A program made the translations under genes and the position numbers. The notes beneath the pieces were generated by a model. The model ran no database searches and was not told where the DNA came from. It saw only the letters and a list, made by a program, of their open reading frames with translations. This document shows, one piece after another, positions 55,664 through 63,907 of a stretch of DNA of 64,000 nucleotides. The stretch lies in NCBI RefSeq assembly GCF_000026185.1, contig NC_010694.1, forward strand, positions 806,001 through 870,000, written 5' to 3'. This DNA is from Erwinia tasmaniensis Et1/99. GTDB taxonomy: Bacteria; Pseudomonadota; Gammaproteobacteria; Enterobacterales; Enterobacteriaceae. How positions within the stretch are numbered: the first letter of the stretch is position 1; the number at the start of each line of letters is the position of its first letter.

Positions 55664-57703
55664 TTAGGCATCAGGGAAAGGCATGCTATTGCCTGGCGCT
55701 TCCCGGTGGATATGCAGGAAGGTCAGATGACGTTCATACTGATCGAGAATATCATTAATGATCTGCTCTTTCGTGTAGTCCATCAGGTCGTTGCCCTGTG
55801 TACCTTCCAGCAGGAAGGTTTCCAGACGGAAGTAGTCAGACTTACCGCTGCGTGCACGGTAGGTAAATGCCGGTACAGAGTAACACTGTGGCCAAATCTG
55901 ATAGAGGAAGCTCTGTTCATCGGCCAAATCGACCAGCAGTTCAAGATGGTTCAGTCGTTCGTCATCTACCGCCGGGATCTCATTGACCTGTACTTTCGCG
56001 CCACGGCGCTCCAGTTCGCGCCCCACCTCTTCCATCGCCGGGCGGCACACAGTGTCCAGCATCTTGCGTGTATGGGTGGTTCCCGGGTAGTTCATCACGC
56101 GCGAAATACGCTGTTTCCAGTTCAGACGGTCATCGCGTGATACAGGAACCGGCGGCGTATTTACCGTCGCACTGGCACGGCGATGGTCTTCAACCCTTAG
56201 CGATTTATACAGTCCAGCCATCACGAAAAAGATGACGAAGCTGAAGGGCAGCCCCATGATCACCGTGGTTTTCTGCAGCGCCGTCACGCCGTTCACCATC
56301 AGCATACCCAGTGTCAGCACGCCAATTGCCACCGACCAGAAAATACGCAGCCAGTTCGGCGCATCATTATTGATGTCTGTCAGATGGGAGGTAAAGTTCC
56401 CCAGCACCAGCGAGCCGGAATCCGCCGAGGTGACATAGAACAACAGGCCGGTGATGGTGGCGACAGAGGCGCTAAACGTGAAGCCAGGATATTGCGCCAG
56501 CAGGCTGTAGAAGCCGCGCTCAGGGTGCGCCAGCGTTTCCTGTGCCAGTGCCAGGTTACCGTGGATGATCTCGTTCAGCGCGCTGTTACCGAAAATCGAC
56601 AGCCACAACAGGGTGAAGATAAACGGAATGGTGAGCGTACCAAGCACAAACTGGCGAATAGTACGGCCACGGGAGATACGCGCCAGGAACAGTCCGACAA
56701 ACGGCGACCAGGCAACCCACCAGGCCCAGAAGAACAGCGTCCAGTTGTTCATCCATTCTGTCGGGCGATCGAATGCAAAGCTGTTGAGCGTCATGCCCAT
56801 AAAGCGGTTGATATAATCACCCACGTTAAGCACCAGCGCGTTGAGCAGGAAGCTGGTATCGCCGACGAAAAGCACGAACAGGATCAAACCAAAGGCCAGC
56901 AGGACGTTCAGCTCCGACAGAAAGCGGATACCCTTATTCACGCCGGAGGTGACTGAAATCGTCGCCATTATTACTGAAAGAACGATCAGTCCGGCCTGCG
57001 CCGTCAGGCCTTCAGGCACGTCGAACAGCACCTTCAGCCCGTAGTTAAGCTGTACCACGCCGATACCGAGGGTGGTGGCAATGCCGAAGATAGTGCCCAG
57101 CACCGCGGCGATATCCACCGTATGCCCGATAGGACCGTTGATTCGTTTACCGAAGATGGGATAGAGCGCGGAGCGGATAGTCAGCGGCAGGCCATAGCGG
57201 TAGCTGAAGTAGCCGAGGGCAATACCCATCAGCGCATACATCGACCAGCCCGTCAGGCCGTAATGGAACAGGGTCCACACCATCGCCTGGCGCGCCGCCT
57301 CCAGCGTCTGCCCCTGGCCTTCCGGCGGCATCATGTACTGGGTCACCGGTTCAGCCACTGAGAAGAACATCAGATCGATACCAATCCCGGCAGCAAATAG
57401 CATTGCAGCCCAGCTCATCAGGCTGAATTCAGGTTTCGACTGTTCCGGCCCGAGCTTTATTGAGCCAAAGCGTGAACAGGCCATAAAGATAACGAACACA
57501 ATGTACAACGTGGCAGCCAGTAAATAATACCAGCCGAAGGTATTGGAAACCCAGTTAAGGGTACGATTAATCCAGCGATCGGAAAAATCGGTAAACAGAA
57601 TGGTTGTCAGAGAAAACAGCAGGATCAGTACTGCTGAAGTGTAGAAAACCACGGGATTAATGCGATCTCTCTGGAGCTTTTCTGGTGTTTCAGTGGTCGG
57701 CAT
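55664..57703 (-). CDS. betT: High-affinity choline transporter BetT (BCCT family)
   Basis: BetT imports choline with protons for osmoprotection. The 679 residues match E. coli BetT (677) along the whole length. There are twelve transmembrane helices (about 20-510), with the BCCT signature FFWAWWVAWSPFVGLFLARI (near 325) and the glycine-rich GIGIDLMFFSVAEPVTQYM (near 105). A long cytoplasmic C-terminal domain (about 515-679, VYQIWPQ-like and GNDLMDYTKEQIINDIL) regulates activity by osmolarity in E. coli. No betI, betA or betB lies next to it in the window, unlike E. coli, so glycine betaine synthesis must be encoded elsewhere or choline is used otherwise. Confidence 0.95.
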   Translation of the reverse strand: MPTTETPEKLQRDRINPVVFYTSAVLILLFSLTTILFTDFSDRWINRTLNWVSNTFGWYYLLAATLYIVFVIFMACSRFGSIKLGPEQSKPEFSLMSWAAMLFAAGIGIDLMFFSVAEPVTQYMMPPEGQGQTLEAARQAMVWTLFHYGLTGWSMYALMGIALGYFSYRYGLPLTIRSALYPIFGKRINGPIGHTVDIAAVLGTIFGIATTLGIGVVQLNYGLKVLFDVPEGLTAQAGLIVLSVIMATISVTSGVNKGIRFLSELNVLLAFGLILFVLFVGDTSFLLNALVLNVGDYINRFMGMTLNSFAFDRPTEWMNNWTLFFWAWWVAWSPFVGLFLARISRGRTIRQFVLGTLTIPFIFTLLWLSIFGNSALNEIIHGNLALAQETLAHPERGFYSLLAQYPGFTFSASVATITGLLFYVTSADSGSLVLGNFTSHLTDINNDAPNWLRIFWSVAIGVLTLGMLMVNGVTALQKTTVIMGLPFSFVIFFVMAGLYKSLRVEDHRRASATVNTPPVPVSRDDRLNWKQRISRVMNYPGTTHTRKMLDTVCRPAMEEVGRELERRGAKVQVNEIPAVDDERLNHLELLVDLADEQSFLYQIWPQCYSVPAFTYRARSGKSDYFRLETFLLEGTQGNDLMDYTKEQIINDILDQYERHLTFLHIHREAPGNSMPFPDA

Positions 57704-58062
57704 AATATCTCCGAAAAAATGCTCAAAAAGAAAAATCCTGGATTAAGCTCTGCAAAGCGCGCATTAGCGCATATTGGGTTAAAACCGCCGTATATCCGCT
57801 AATCACACTGGGAGAACCACCAGGATATCAGTCGTATAATATCTTAGTTTATCGTTGTAACTTTTGTTAGAAAACCTCGCTTAGGAAGAAAATTCTTTGC
57901 GTAAGGGGATAAATGATAGTTTTTATTGATCGCGCATTCAAATAAAAAAAATTCTGCGATCTTCACGTCCTGCGACTTATCCGATCGTCATTTAATAAAA
58001 AATGGGCCTGACGTGTTGGGGGATTCTGGCTCTATCGGCCATCGATGCGCTGTCTACGACTG
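57704..58062. other. Intergenic stretch upstream of betT
   Basis: About 360 bases. The left half should contain the betT promoter (minus strand). I cannot place a BetI-like operator. No gene is visible. The right end borders the repeat-bracketed toxin-antitoxin module. Confidence 0.5.
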
Positions 58063-58113
58063 AAGCCCGTACTACGGGCTTGCTCATGTTCAATTCGCAA
58101 CGGGTGTTATGAT
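58063..58113 (+). repeat. Left copy of the hairpin-plus-motif repeat flanking yefM-yoeB
   Basis: AAGCCCGT-ACT-ACGGGCTT (58063-58081) is followed after 14 bases by CGCAACGGGTGTTATGAT (58096-58113). The same layout recurs at 58712-58763 with 16 of 18 motif bases identical. Confidence 0.7.
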
Positions 58114-58133
58114 CCAATGCGCAGACAAAGCAA

Positions 58134-58170
58134 TGTAAACCAAAATGGTTTACAATGATGATTGTACAAT
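58134..58170 (+). promoter_or_regulatory. Operator/promoter of yefM-yoeB
   Basis: TGTAAACC-AAAAT-GGTTTACA (58134-58154) is a perfect 8-bp interrupted palindrome, and ATTGTACAAT (58161-58170) is a second palindrome with a TGTACA core. E. coli YefM binds a long and a short palindrome with TGTACA cores; this pair fits autorepression by YefM-YoeB. TACAAT at 58165-58170 may be the -10. Confidence 0.75.
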
Positions 58171-58198
58171 GACTTGTCTGTTTGATGAGAGGGCATAC

Positions 58199-58450
58199 AT
58201 GAGAGCGATAAGTTACAGCGAAGCAAGGCAAAATCTGTCTGCAACAATGCTTCAGACAGTCGAGGACAGGTCACCTGTGCTGATCACCCGCCAGAACGGT
58301 GAATCATGCGTGCTGATGTCTCTCGAAGAATATAATTCCCTCGAAGAAACCGCTTATCTCCTTCGATCGCCCAAGAATGCGCGCAGGCTTATCGACTCCG
58401 TAGAAAGCCTGCAAAGCGGTAAAGGTGTAGAAAGGGACATCATTGAGTGA
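58199..58450 (+). CDS. yefM: Antitoxin YefM
   Basis: YefM is a Phd/YefM-family antitoxin that binds YoeB and represses the operon. I use the ATG at 58199, giving [20 protein letters not shown] and 83 residues as in E. coli; a longer frame from 58145 would run through the operator and is rejected. The N-terminal DNA-binding dimer domain covers about 1-55. The C-terminal YoeB-binding arm is [20 protein letters not shown] and SLQSGKG. The stop overlaps the GTG of yoeB. Confidence 0.95.
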   Translation: MRAISYSEARQNLSATMLQTVEDRSPVLITRQNGESCVLMSLEEYNSLEETAYLLRSPKNARRLIDSVESLQSGKGVERDIIE

Positions 58451-58701
58451 AGCTGACATGGTCCGCTGAAGCATGGGAAGACTATCTTAACTGGCAGGAA
58501 GCGGACAAAAGAACGGTAAAAAAGATAAATGAGCTCATTAAGGATACCAGCAGGATACCTTTTGAAGGAAAAGGGAAGCCTGAGCCTCTGAAACATAACC
58601 TGGCTGGTTTCTGGTCTCGAAGGATCACTTCCGAGCATCGGCTGGTCTACGCCGTCAGCGATGATTCTTTACTCATCGCCTCCTGCCGTTATCACTATTG
58701 A
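58447..58701 (+). CDS. yoeB: Toxin YoeB, ribosome-dependent mRNA interferase
   Basis: YoeB cleaves mRNA in the ribosomal A site. The 84-residue product is very close to E. coli YoeB and starts at a GTG that overlaps the yefM stop (GTGA), so toxin synthesis depends on antitoxin translation. Catalytic residues E46, R65, H83 and Y84 are all present ([22 protein letters not shown]), so the toxin should be active and not a decayed copy. Confidence 0.96.
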   Translation: MKLTWSAEAWEDYLNWQEADKRTVKKINELIKDTSRIPFEGKGKPEPLKHNLAGFWSRRITSEHRLVYAVSDDSLLIASCRYHY

Positions 58702-58711
58702 TCGTGCCTGA

Positions 58712-58763
58712 AAGCCGCGAACTAAGCGGCTTTTCACGCCCGATGCGCAACGGATGTTATGGT
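58712..58763 (+). repeat. Right copy of the hairpin-plus-motif repeat; hairpin also serves as yoeB terminator
   Basis: AAGCCGC-GAACTAA-GCGGCTT (58712-58732), 10 bases after the yoeB stop, is followed after 13 bases by CGCAACGGATGTTATGGT (58746-58763). Layout and motif match the left copy at 58063-58113. Confidence 0.7.
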
Positions 58764-58786
58764 AGATCGTACGGATAATAACGGCG

Positions 58787-58818
58787 AAAAAAAGGGCCTG
58801 CGGCTTGACGGCAGGCCC
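58787..58818 (-). terminator. Left-facing Rho-independent terminator upstream of thiO
   Basis: On the minus strand GGGCCTGC (58818-58811) and GCAGGCCC (58801-58794) form an 8-bp stem followed by TTTTTTT (58793-58787). The strong T-run is only on the minus strand. No minus-strand gene ends here; the sequence to the right is the + strand thi operon, so the terminator has no obvious client. Confidence 0.8.
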
Positions 58819-58833
58819 CTGGTAAAATACAAC
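58805..58833 (+). promoter_or_regulatory. Promoter of thiOSGF
   Basis: TTGACG (58805-58810) and TACAAC (58828-58833) are spaced by 17 bases. The start would fall near 58840, at the beginning of the TPP riboswitch. The -35 lies in the loop of the left-facing terminator hairpin. Confidence 0.7.
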
Positions 58834-58840
58834 TAGTACC

Positions 58841-58938
58841 TGTCAGGGGAGTCTCGCCAAAGAGACTGAGAGGCTAATAGCGATTTTCGCGGCTTAGCGA
58901 CCCTTAGAACCTGACCCAGATGATACTGGCGTAGGAAG
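58841..58938 (+). promoter_or_regulatory. TPP riboswitch of thiOSGF
   Basis: The thi-box core is complete: AGGGGAGTC, P3 stem GTCTC/GAGAC with a six-base loop (58851-58866), CTGAGA (58866-58871), then an extra hairpin GCTAA...TTAGC, ACCC, GAACCTGA (58907-58914) and GGCGTAGG (58928-58935). It is followed by about 160 bases of leader before thiO. That leader has a GTATCTT/AAGATAC hairpin but no T-run, so control is more likely at translation or through Rho. Confidence 0.92.
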
Positions 58939-59095
58939 ACTCGTATCTTGCCGATCCTGAAGATACCTGCCGCGAGAGCACGATCCCACAGCGCTTTCGC
59001 CTTTTCCCTTCCTGTATCACGGGTCTCCGCATGATTTGAGAGGCTTACGTGACACCATCCGCAGCTTTTATTCCGTCGCCCGGAAACCCTACATC

Positions 59096-60028
59096 ATGAG
59101 TCGCTGGTCAGTGATCGGCGATGGCGTTACCGGGCTTTGTATCGCTACTCTCCTCGCCGAGCGGGGCGCATCACTGGAAGTGATCGTCGATAGGCAGCAT
59201 CAGCCGGCATCACACCTGGCGGGCGGCATGCTCGCGCCCTGGTGTGAAGGTGAAAGCGCGCCGCCAGAGGTGGTTGAACTCGGCCAGCGCTCGGCGCCGT
59301 GGTGGTCCGCCCGCGTTGACGGAGTGGAACATCGAGGTACTCTGGTGGTGGCTCCGCCGCGCGATGCCCCTGAACTGACGCGCTTCGCCCGCATGACTCA
59401 TGCTCACCAGTGGGTCGCGCCCGATGCTCTGGAGCCGGACCTGGCAGGACGCTTCGCTCGTGGACTTTTTTTCTCTGGTGAGGCCCATCTCGACCCGCGT
59501 CACGCCATGCAGCAGCTGCGTGAGAAATTACAACGCGCTGGCGTCAACTTTCATCACGGACCGCCGGCGGGCCGGATAATTGACTGTCGCGGCATTCACG
59601 CGGCCGCTGAGCTGCCCGGCCTGCGTGCCGTTCGCGGCGAAATGCTCATCCTGCACTGCGATGACGTCCAGTTCTCACGCCCGATCCGCCTGCTTCATCC
59701 GCGCTTTCCTTGCTACCTGGTGCCGCGTGCGGAAGGGCGTTTTATGCTGGGCGCCACCATGGTAGAGAGCCACGACGGCAGCCCGATCAGCGCCCGTGCC
59801 ATGATGGAAATGCTGAGCGCGGCGTACAGCATCCATCCGGCTCTGGCAGAGGCGCGGATCGTGGAGAGCGGTACGGGGCTGCGTCCGGCCTGGCCTGACA
59901 ATATTCCTGAAGTTCGTCATCGCAACGGTGCCTGGTATCTCAACGGCATGTACCGACACGGATTTCTTCTCGCGCCGATGATGGCGGAGAAACTGATGCA
60001 ACAACTGACGCAGGAGAACCTGATTTGA
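59096..60028 (+). CDS. thiO: FAD-dependent glycine oxidase ThiO
   Basis: ThiO oxidises glycine to iminoglycine (dehydroglycine) for the thiazole ring of thiamine, using oxygen; it replaces the radical-SAM enzyme ThiH used by E. coli. The ATG at 59096 gives MSRWSVIGDGVTGLCIATLL with the FAD GxGxxG motif at the very N-terminus, 310 residues in all; a TTG twenty codons earlier is rejected. A DAO-type C-terminal part has TGLRPAWPDNIPEV and LNGMYRHGFLLAPMMAEKL. Its end overlaps the thiS start by 4 bases. Confidence 0.9.
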   Translation: MSRWSVIGDGVTGLCIATLLAERGASLEVIVDRQHQPASHLAGGMLAPWCEGESAPPEVVELGQRSAPWWSARVDGVEHRGTLVVAPPRDAPELTRFARMTHAHQWVAPDALEPDLAGRFARGLFFSGEAHLDPRHAMQQLREKLQRAGVNFHHGPPAGRIIDCRGIHAAAELPGLRAVRGEMLILHCDDVQFSRPIRLLHPRFPCYLVPRAEGRFMLGATMVESHDGSPISARAMMEMLSAAYSIHPALAEARIVESGTGLRPAWPDNIPEVRHRNGAWYLNGMYRHGFLLAPMMAEKLMQQLTQENLI

Positions 60029-60222
60029 ACATTCAACTTAACGGCAGCTCGATCGATACCCACGCCCGTACCCTGGCGGAATTACTGCGTGAACGGCAGA
60101 TCGATGCAGGCTGTATCGCCAGCGCCGTCAACGGCCAGTTTGTGCCGCGATCGCAGTACGACTCACAGCCGCTGACAGAAGGGTGTGAGCTGGAAGTGCT
60201 ATCGCCGATGCAGGGAGGCTGA
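60025..60222 (+). CDS. thiS: Sulfur-carrier protein ThiS
   Basis: ThiS is a ubiquitin-fold protein whose C-terminal Gly-Gly is adenylated by ThiF and then thiocarboxylated to donate sulfur for the thiazole ring. The 65-residue product ends in LSPMQGG, with the required GG. It starts at TTG (60025-60027) overlapping the thiO stop, with AGGAGA upstream. No ATG is available near the N-terminus, so TTG is likely used. MNIQLNGSSIDTHARTLAEL is the typical first strand and helix. Confidence 0.93.
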   Translation: MNIQLNGSSIDTHARTLAELLRERQIDAGCIASAVNGQFVPRSQYDSQPLTEGCELEVLSPMQGG

Positions 60223-60225
60223 AAC

Positions 60226-60996
60226 ATGTTTTACGACTTCGTGCCGCAATCGCGTTTTTTACTCGGCACCGCCGGCTACCCCTCGCCGCAGATCCTGCAG
60301 CAGGCAGCGGAGGCTTCAAAAAGTGAAATTATTACCGTTAGCCTGCGCCGCGAAGGCGGTCAGGGCGGCGCGTTCCGCGAGCTGTTGACGCAGCTGAACA
60401 AACGCATTTTACCCAACACGGCAGGCTGTCATACGGTGAAAGAGGCGGTCACCACGGCCCATATGGCGCGTGAGCTGTTCAATACCCGCTGGATAAAGCT
60501 GGAGGTGATTGGTCATGCCGACACGCTGCAACCGGATCCGTTTGCCCTGGTGGAAGCGGCACGCATTCTGTGCGCCGACGGGTTTCAGGTCTTCCCCTAC
60601 ACCACCGAAGACCTGATCCTTGGAGAAAAGCTGCTGGAGGCTGGCTGTGAACTGCTGATGCCGTGGGGCGCACCGATTGGCTCCGGGCAGGGGCTGCGCA
60701 ATATTGAGGGGCTGCGTTCCATGCGTTCATGGTTCAAAGATATTCCCCTGATTATTGACGCGGGCATCGGTTCGCCAAGCCAGGCCGCCCTGGCGATGGA
60801 GATGGGGTTTGATGCCATCCTGCTGAATACCGCAGTGGCTAAGGCACAGGACCCGCGGCGTATGGCGCAGGCGTTTGCAGCGGCCATTCGTGCGGGCTAT
60901 GACGCACGCGGTGCGGGATTGATCGAGCGGCGAGATATGGCAACGGCCTCAACGCCGATCTTTGGTATGGCGCAGTTTAGCTCACAGGAGTGGTAA
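60226..60996 (+). CDS. thiG: Thiazole synthase ThiG
   Basis: ThiG combines deoxyxylulose phosphate, dehydroglycine and ThiS-thiocarboxylate into the thiazole phosphate. The 256-residue TIM barrel has [11 protein letters not shown] (near 12), the Schiff-base lysine in [12 protein letters not shown] (near 90), [12 protein letters not shown] (near 145) and [19 protein letters not shown] (near 180). The sequence is of the ThiO-associated type rather than close to E. coli ThiG. GGAGG precedes the ATG; thiF follows after three bases. Confidence 0.95.
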   Translation: MFYDFVPQSRFLLGTAGYPSPQILQQAAEASKSEIITVSLRREGGQGGAFRELLTQLNKRILPNTAGCHTVKEAVTTAHMARELFNTRWIKLEVIGHADTLQPDPFALVEAARILCADGFQVFPYTTEDLILGEKLLEAGCELLMPWGAPIGSGQGLRNIEGLRSMRSWFKDIPLIIDAGIGSPSQAALAMEMGFDAILLNTAVAKAQDPRRMAQAFAAAIRAGYDARGAGLIERRDMATASTPIFGMAQFSSQEW

Positions 60997-60999
60997 ATC

Positions 61000-61965
61000 A
61001 TGAGTCGTTATCAACGACAATCCATGCTGCCGGAAATCGGCGAAAGCGGGCAACAGCGCCTGGCCCAGGCGCGTGTCCTGGTCATCGGCGCGGGCGGTCT
61101 GGGTTCAGCGCTGCTGCCGCTGCTGGCAGCAGCCGGCGTTGGCTATCTGCGCCTGTATGATGGCGACAGGGTTGAAGAGCATAACCTGCATCGCCAGACG
61201 CTGTACGGTATGCAGGATATCGGTGAGGAGAAGGTGTTCTGCGCCCGGCGCGCGCTGGCCACTCGTAATCCTGAATGCGTGGTGGATGCACGTCCCCACG
61301 CCCTGACGGCCAGCGCCACGGAGGCCGCGCTTGATGGCATCGACCTGGCTATCGACGCCGCCGACAACTTTGCCCTGACCTGGCAGCTCTCCGATGCCTG
61401 TCTGGCGCATCATATTCCGCTGGTCAGCGCTTCCGTGCTGGGCCGCCGGGGTTACGTGGGCGGCTTTTGTGCTGGCGCGCCCAGCTATCGCGCCCTTTTT
61501 CCGCAGCTGCCGGGTTCCGCCGCGAACTGCAATACTGCCGGGGTAATGGGGCCAGCGGTTGCCACGCTGGGCGCAATGCAGGCGCAGATGGCGCTCAGTA
61601 TCCTGCTGAACTTCTCGCCTTCTCCGCTGGGTTGTCTGGTCAACTGCGACTTTGTGCAGTGGCATTTTCGCCCGTTTCGTTTTGATTCCGCCACCGAGCC
61701 TGACCAGCCGCCGGTGCCGTTTATCGATCGCCATTTGCTGACGGCACAAGACTGTGTGGTGGAACTGCGTAGCGTGGATGAGGCACCGGACAGCGTGACC
61801 GATGCCGTGCAGCGGGTTCTGCCTCAGCAGCTGTCAGACTGGCAGCCCCCCACCGACCGCCGTATCGTGCTGGTCTGTGCCAGCGGTCTCCGGGCGGCAA
61901 AAGCGGCGACGGAGCTTGAACTGCGGGGGTTTAGCCATTTGGCGATAATTGCCGCGGGCCGCTGA
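61000..61965 (+). CDS. thiF: ThiS adenylyltransferase ThiF with a short rhodanese-like C-terminal part
   Basis: ThiF adenylates the C-terminus of ThiS. The 321-residue E1-like enzyme has VLVIGAGGLGSALLPLLAAAG (near 28; ATP site, cut here to the first residues IGAGGLGS), DGDRVEEHNLHRQTLY, the cysteine in NCNTAGVMGP (near 180) and no clear zinc CxxC pairs. The last 40 residues contain VLVCASGLRAAKAATELELR, which resembles the C-x-x-G-x-R active loop of rhodaneses, so the protein may carry its own sulfur-transfer half-domain. It ends the thiOSGF operon; thiC, thiD and thiE are not in the window. Confidence 0.9.
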   Translation: MSRYQRQSMLPEIGESGQQRLAQARVLVIGAGGLGSALLPLLAAAGVGYLRLYDGDRVEEHNLHRQTLYGMQDIGEEKVFCARRALATRNPECVVDARPHALTASATEAALDGIDLAIDAADNFALTWQLSDACLAHHIPLVSASVLGRRGYVGGFCAGAPSYRALFPQLPGSAANCNTAGVMGPAVATLGAMQAQMALSILLNFSPSPLGCLVNCDFVQWHFRPFRFDSATEPDQPPVPFIDRHLLTAQDCVVELRSVDEAPDSVTDAVQRVLPQQLSDWQPPTDRRIVLVCASGLRAAKAATELELRGFSHLAIIAAGR

Positions 61966-62200
61966 AAGCAGGAAAAGGCTTCTGATCACACCGCGGTTAC
62001 GGTGTGAGTCACTGGGCAGGAAAGCCAACGGAATGTGACAGAATGACGGTTGTGTCCAGAGCGGTGCGAAATTGGCTAAAAACAGCACTGGACCATGCGG
62101 TTCTTTATTCACATACAGGCCCGGAGCACAACCGCAGTTGCATAAGCCACTCACCCTGAGTAAGGTGTGCGCCATTCGTGCCGAACCACTGGAAGAAACC

Positions 62201-62482
62201 ATGACAAATCCCTCTGCAAAAGACCCGTTACATGGCGTCACGCTGGAAGCGCTGCTCAATAGGCTGGTCGCGCGTTTTGGCTGGGAGCAGCTGGCAAAGC
62301 GCATCAACATTAACTGCTTTAAGAGCGATCCTAGCATTAAATCCAGCCTGAAGTTTCTGCGCCGCACGCCGTGGGCGCGCAAAGAGGTCGAAGATCTCTA
62401 TTTGGCTTCGCTAAACGATGCCCACACCACCGAGCCGCAGCCGCCGGCCGATAACCCCTGGAATAACAGGCAGAGAAAATAA
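62201..62482 (+). CDS. VF530-family (DUF2132) small DNA-binding protein
   Basis: A 93-residue protein starting at ATG 62201, with GGAAG about 7 bases upstream; a frame 43 codons longer lacks family resemblance in its extension. The core [40 protein letters not shown] and [14 protein letters not shown] is the VF530/DUF2132 domain, known from a Vibrio fischeri structure and proposed to bind DNA. The biological role is unknown. The tail is proline-rich. It stands alone between thiF and the photoreceptor gene. Confidence 0.85.
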   Translation: MTNPSAKDPLHGVTLEALLNRLVARFGWEQLAKRININCFKSDPSIKSSLKFLRRTPWARKEVEDLYLASLNDAHTTEPQPPADNPWNNRQRK

Positions 62483-62648
62483 TCATCCTGCTGCCCCCAT
62501 GGTCTGAAAACAGGCTGCGGTGTGGCGTATCACCGTACTTGCGTTGGACAAACCGATGAAATTTTCTCACAAGTAAAATAGCGGTAGACAATGCCCCGAA
62601 GATATCTGGTAATGTGTGCGCCACTCACGTTAACGCCGGGAATATTTT

Positions 62649-63848
62649 ATGTTGTCAACGCTCATCTACCGCAGCCACCTTTCTGATGATGTCCCGGTGA
62701 AATCACTTGCACGATTGGCAGAAAAAGCCAATAAAGTGAACGGCTCACTGCACATCACCGGCATTTTGCTTTTCAACGGCACCCATTTTTTTCAGGTGTT
62801 GGAAGGCCCGGAAGCGGCGGTGAATACCCTCTACGAACATATCTGCAAAGATCCCCGGCATCATAATGTGGTCAAGCTTATGCGCGATTATGCCCCGCTA
62901 CGTCGGTTTGGCAACGCGGGCATGGAGCTTTTCGACCTGAGAAAGCATGACAAGGAGTCCGTGCTTCAGGCCGTCCTCGACAGAGGAACGTCAAAGTTTA
63001 ATCTTACCTATGATGACAGGGCGCTGCAGTTCCTCCGCACCTTCATTGAGACTACGGAAAAGGAAAACTACTTCGAAATTCCTCCGGCAGACCTCTGGGA
63101 ATTCATCCCGGATGATCATCCGGTATTCGAAGAGACGGCAGTTTCTTCCGCCGACGGCCTGACCTTTGCTTTTCAACCGATAATCGATCCCCTTTCCCGG
63201 AAGATTGTCTCCATTGAAGCCTTACTGCGCAGTGCGGATGGCGGGTCTCCGCTGGCGTATTTTGCGCAGTTACCGCCGGATAAAGTATACGAAACGGATC
63301 TAAAGTCGAAAAAGCACGTTTTCAGCATGGCTCAAAGAATGGGGATTGAGGGGATCACTTTATCCATCAACCTGTTGCCGATGGCGCTGGTCGACGTTCC
63401 TGATGCGGTGGATTTTTTGTTGCAGGAGATCCGCAACAACGGTCTGGTTCCCGAACAGATAGTGATTGAGGTCACTGAAAATGAGGTTATTTCCAGTATC
63501 GACGCCCTTGAAACGGCATTAAAGCAGCTGAAGGCGGCAGGCATCAGTCTGGCGATAGATGACTTTGGCGCCGGTTCAGCAGGCCTGTTGCTGCTGGCAA
63601 GATTCCAGCCGGACAAGATAAAAATTGACCGTCATATCATCAGCGATATACACCAAAGCGGACCGAAACAGGCCATTGTTCAGGCGATCATCAAATGCTG
63701 CTCTTCGCTGGAGATCGCGGAAGGGGTAGAAAAAGCGGAAGAGTGGATGTGGCTGGAAGCCGCCGGTATCAGCAAATTCCAGGGATTTCTGTTTGCAAAG
63801 CCAAAGCTTAACGGCATTCCAACCGTATCATGGCCAGAGATGCGATAA
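62649..63848 (+). CDS. bluF: BLUF-EAL blue-light receptor BluF (YcgF) homologue with intact EAL site
   Basis: The 399-residue protein aligns with E. coli BluF along its length. The flavin-binding BLUF domain (about 1-95) keeps Y7, N31 and Q49, the residues of the light-driven hydrogen-bond switch. The EAL domain (about 165-390) has EALLR, the asparagine of SINLLP, EVTEN, IDDFGAG, KIKIDR, AEGVEK and QGFLF, i.e. all metal-binding and catalytic positions of c-di-GMP phosphodiesterases. E. coli BluF has lost several (DHFGAG, no AEGVE) and works instead as an anti-repressor of BluR. This protein could therefore be a light-controlled phosphodiesterase. No bluR-like gene is adjacent. Confidence 0.92.
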   Translation: MLSTLIYRSHLSDDVPVKSLARLAEKANKVNGSLHITGILLFNGTHFFQVLEGPEAAVNTLYEHICKDPRHHNVVKLMRDYAPLRRFGNAGMELFDLRKHDKESVLQAVLDRGTSKFNLTYDDRALQFLRTFIETTEKENYFEIPPADLWEFIPDDHPVFEETAVSSADGLTFAFQPIIDPLSRKIVSIEALLRSADGGSPLAYFAQLPPDKVYETDLKSKKHVFSMAQRMGIEGITLSINLLPMALVDVPDAVDFLLQEIRNNGLVPEQIVIEVTENEVISSIDALETALKQLKAAGISLAIDDFGAGSAGLLLLARFQPDKIKIDRHIISDIHQSGPKQAIVQAIIKCCSSLEIAEGVEKAEEWMWLEAAGISKFQGFLFAKPKLNGIPTVSWPEMR

Positions 63849-63861
63849 GCGTCGGCTGTTG

Positions 63862-63894
63862 GACTTCCCCCTCCTCAATGAGAAGAGGGAAGTC
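63862..63894. terminator. Hairpin between bluF and the aldehyde dehydrogenase gene
   Basis: GACTTCCC...CTC and GAGGGAAGTC pair (stem of about 10 bp with a small C bulge) in the gap between two convergent genes. It is probably a bidirectional terminator, although T-runs are weak. Confidence 0.6.
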
Positions 63895-63907
63895 GTCAGG
63901 TCAGCGG

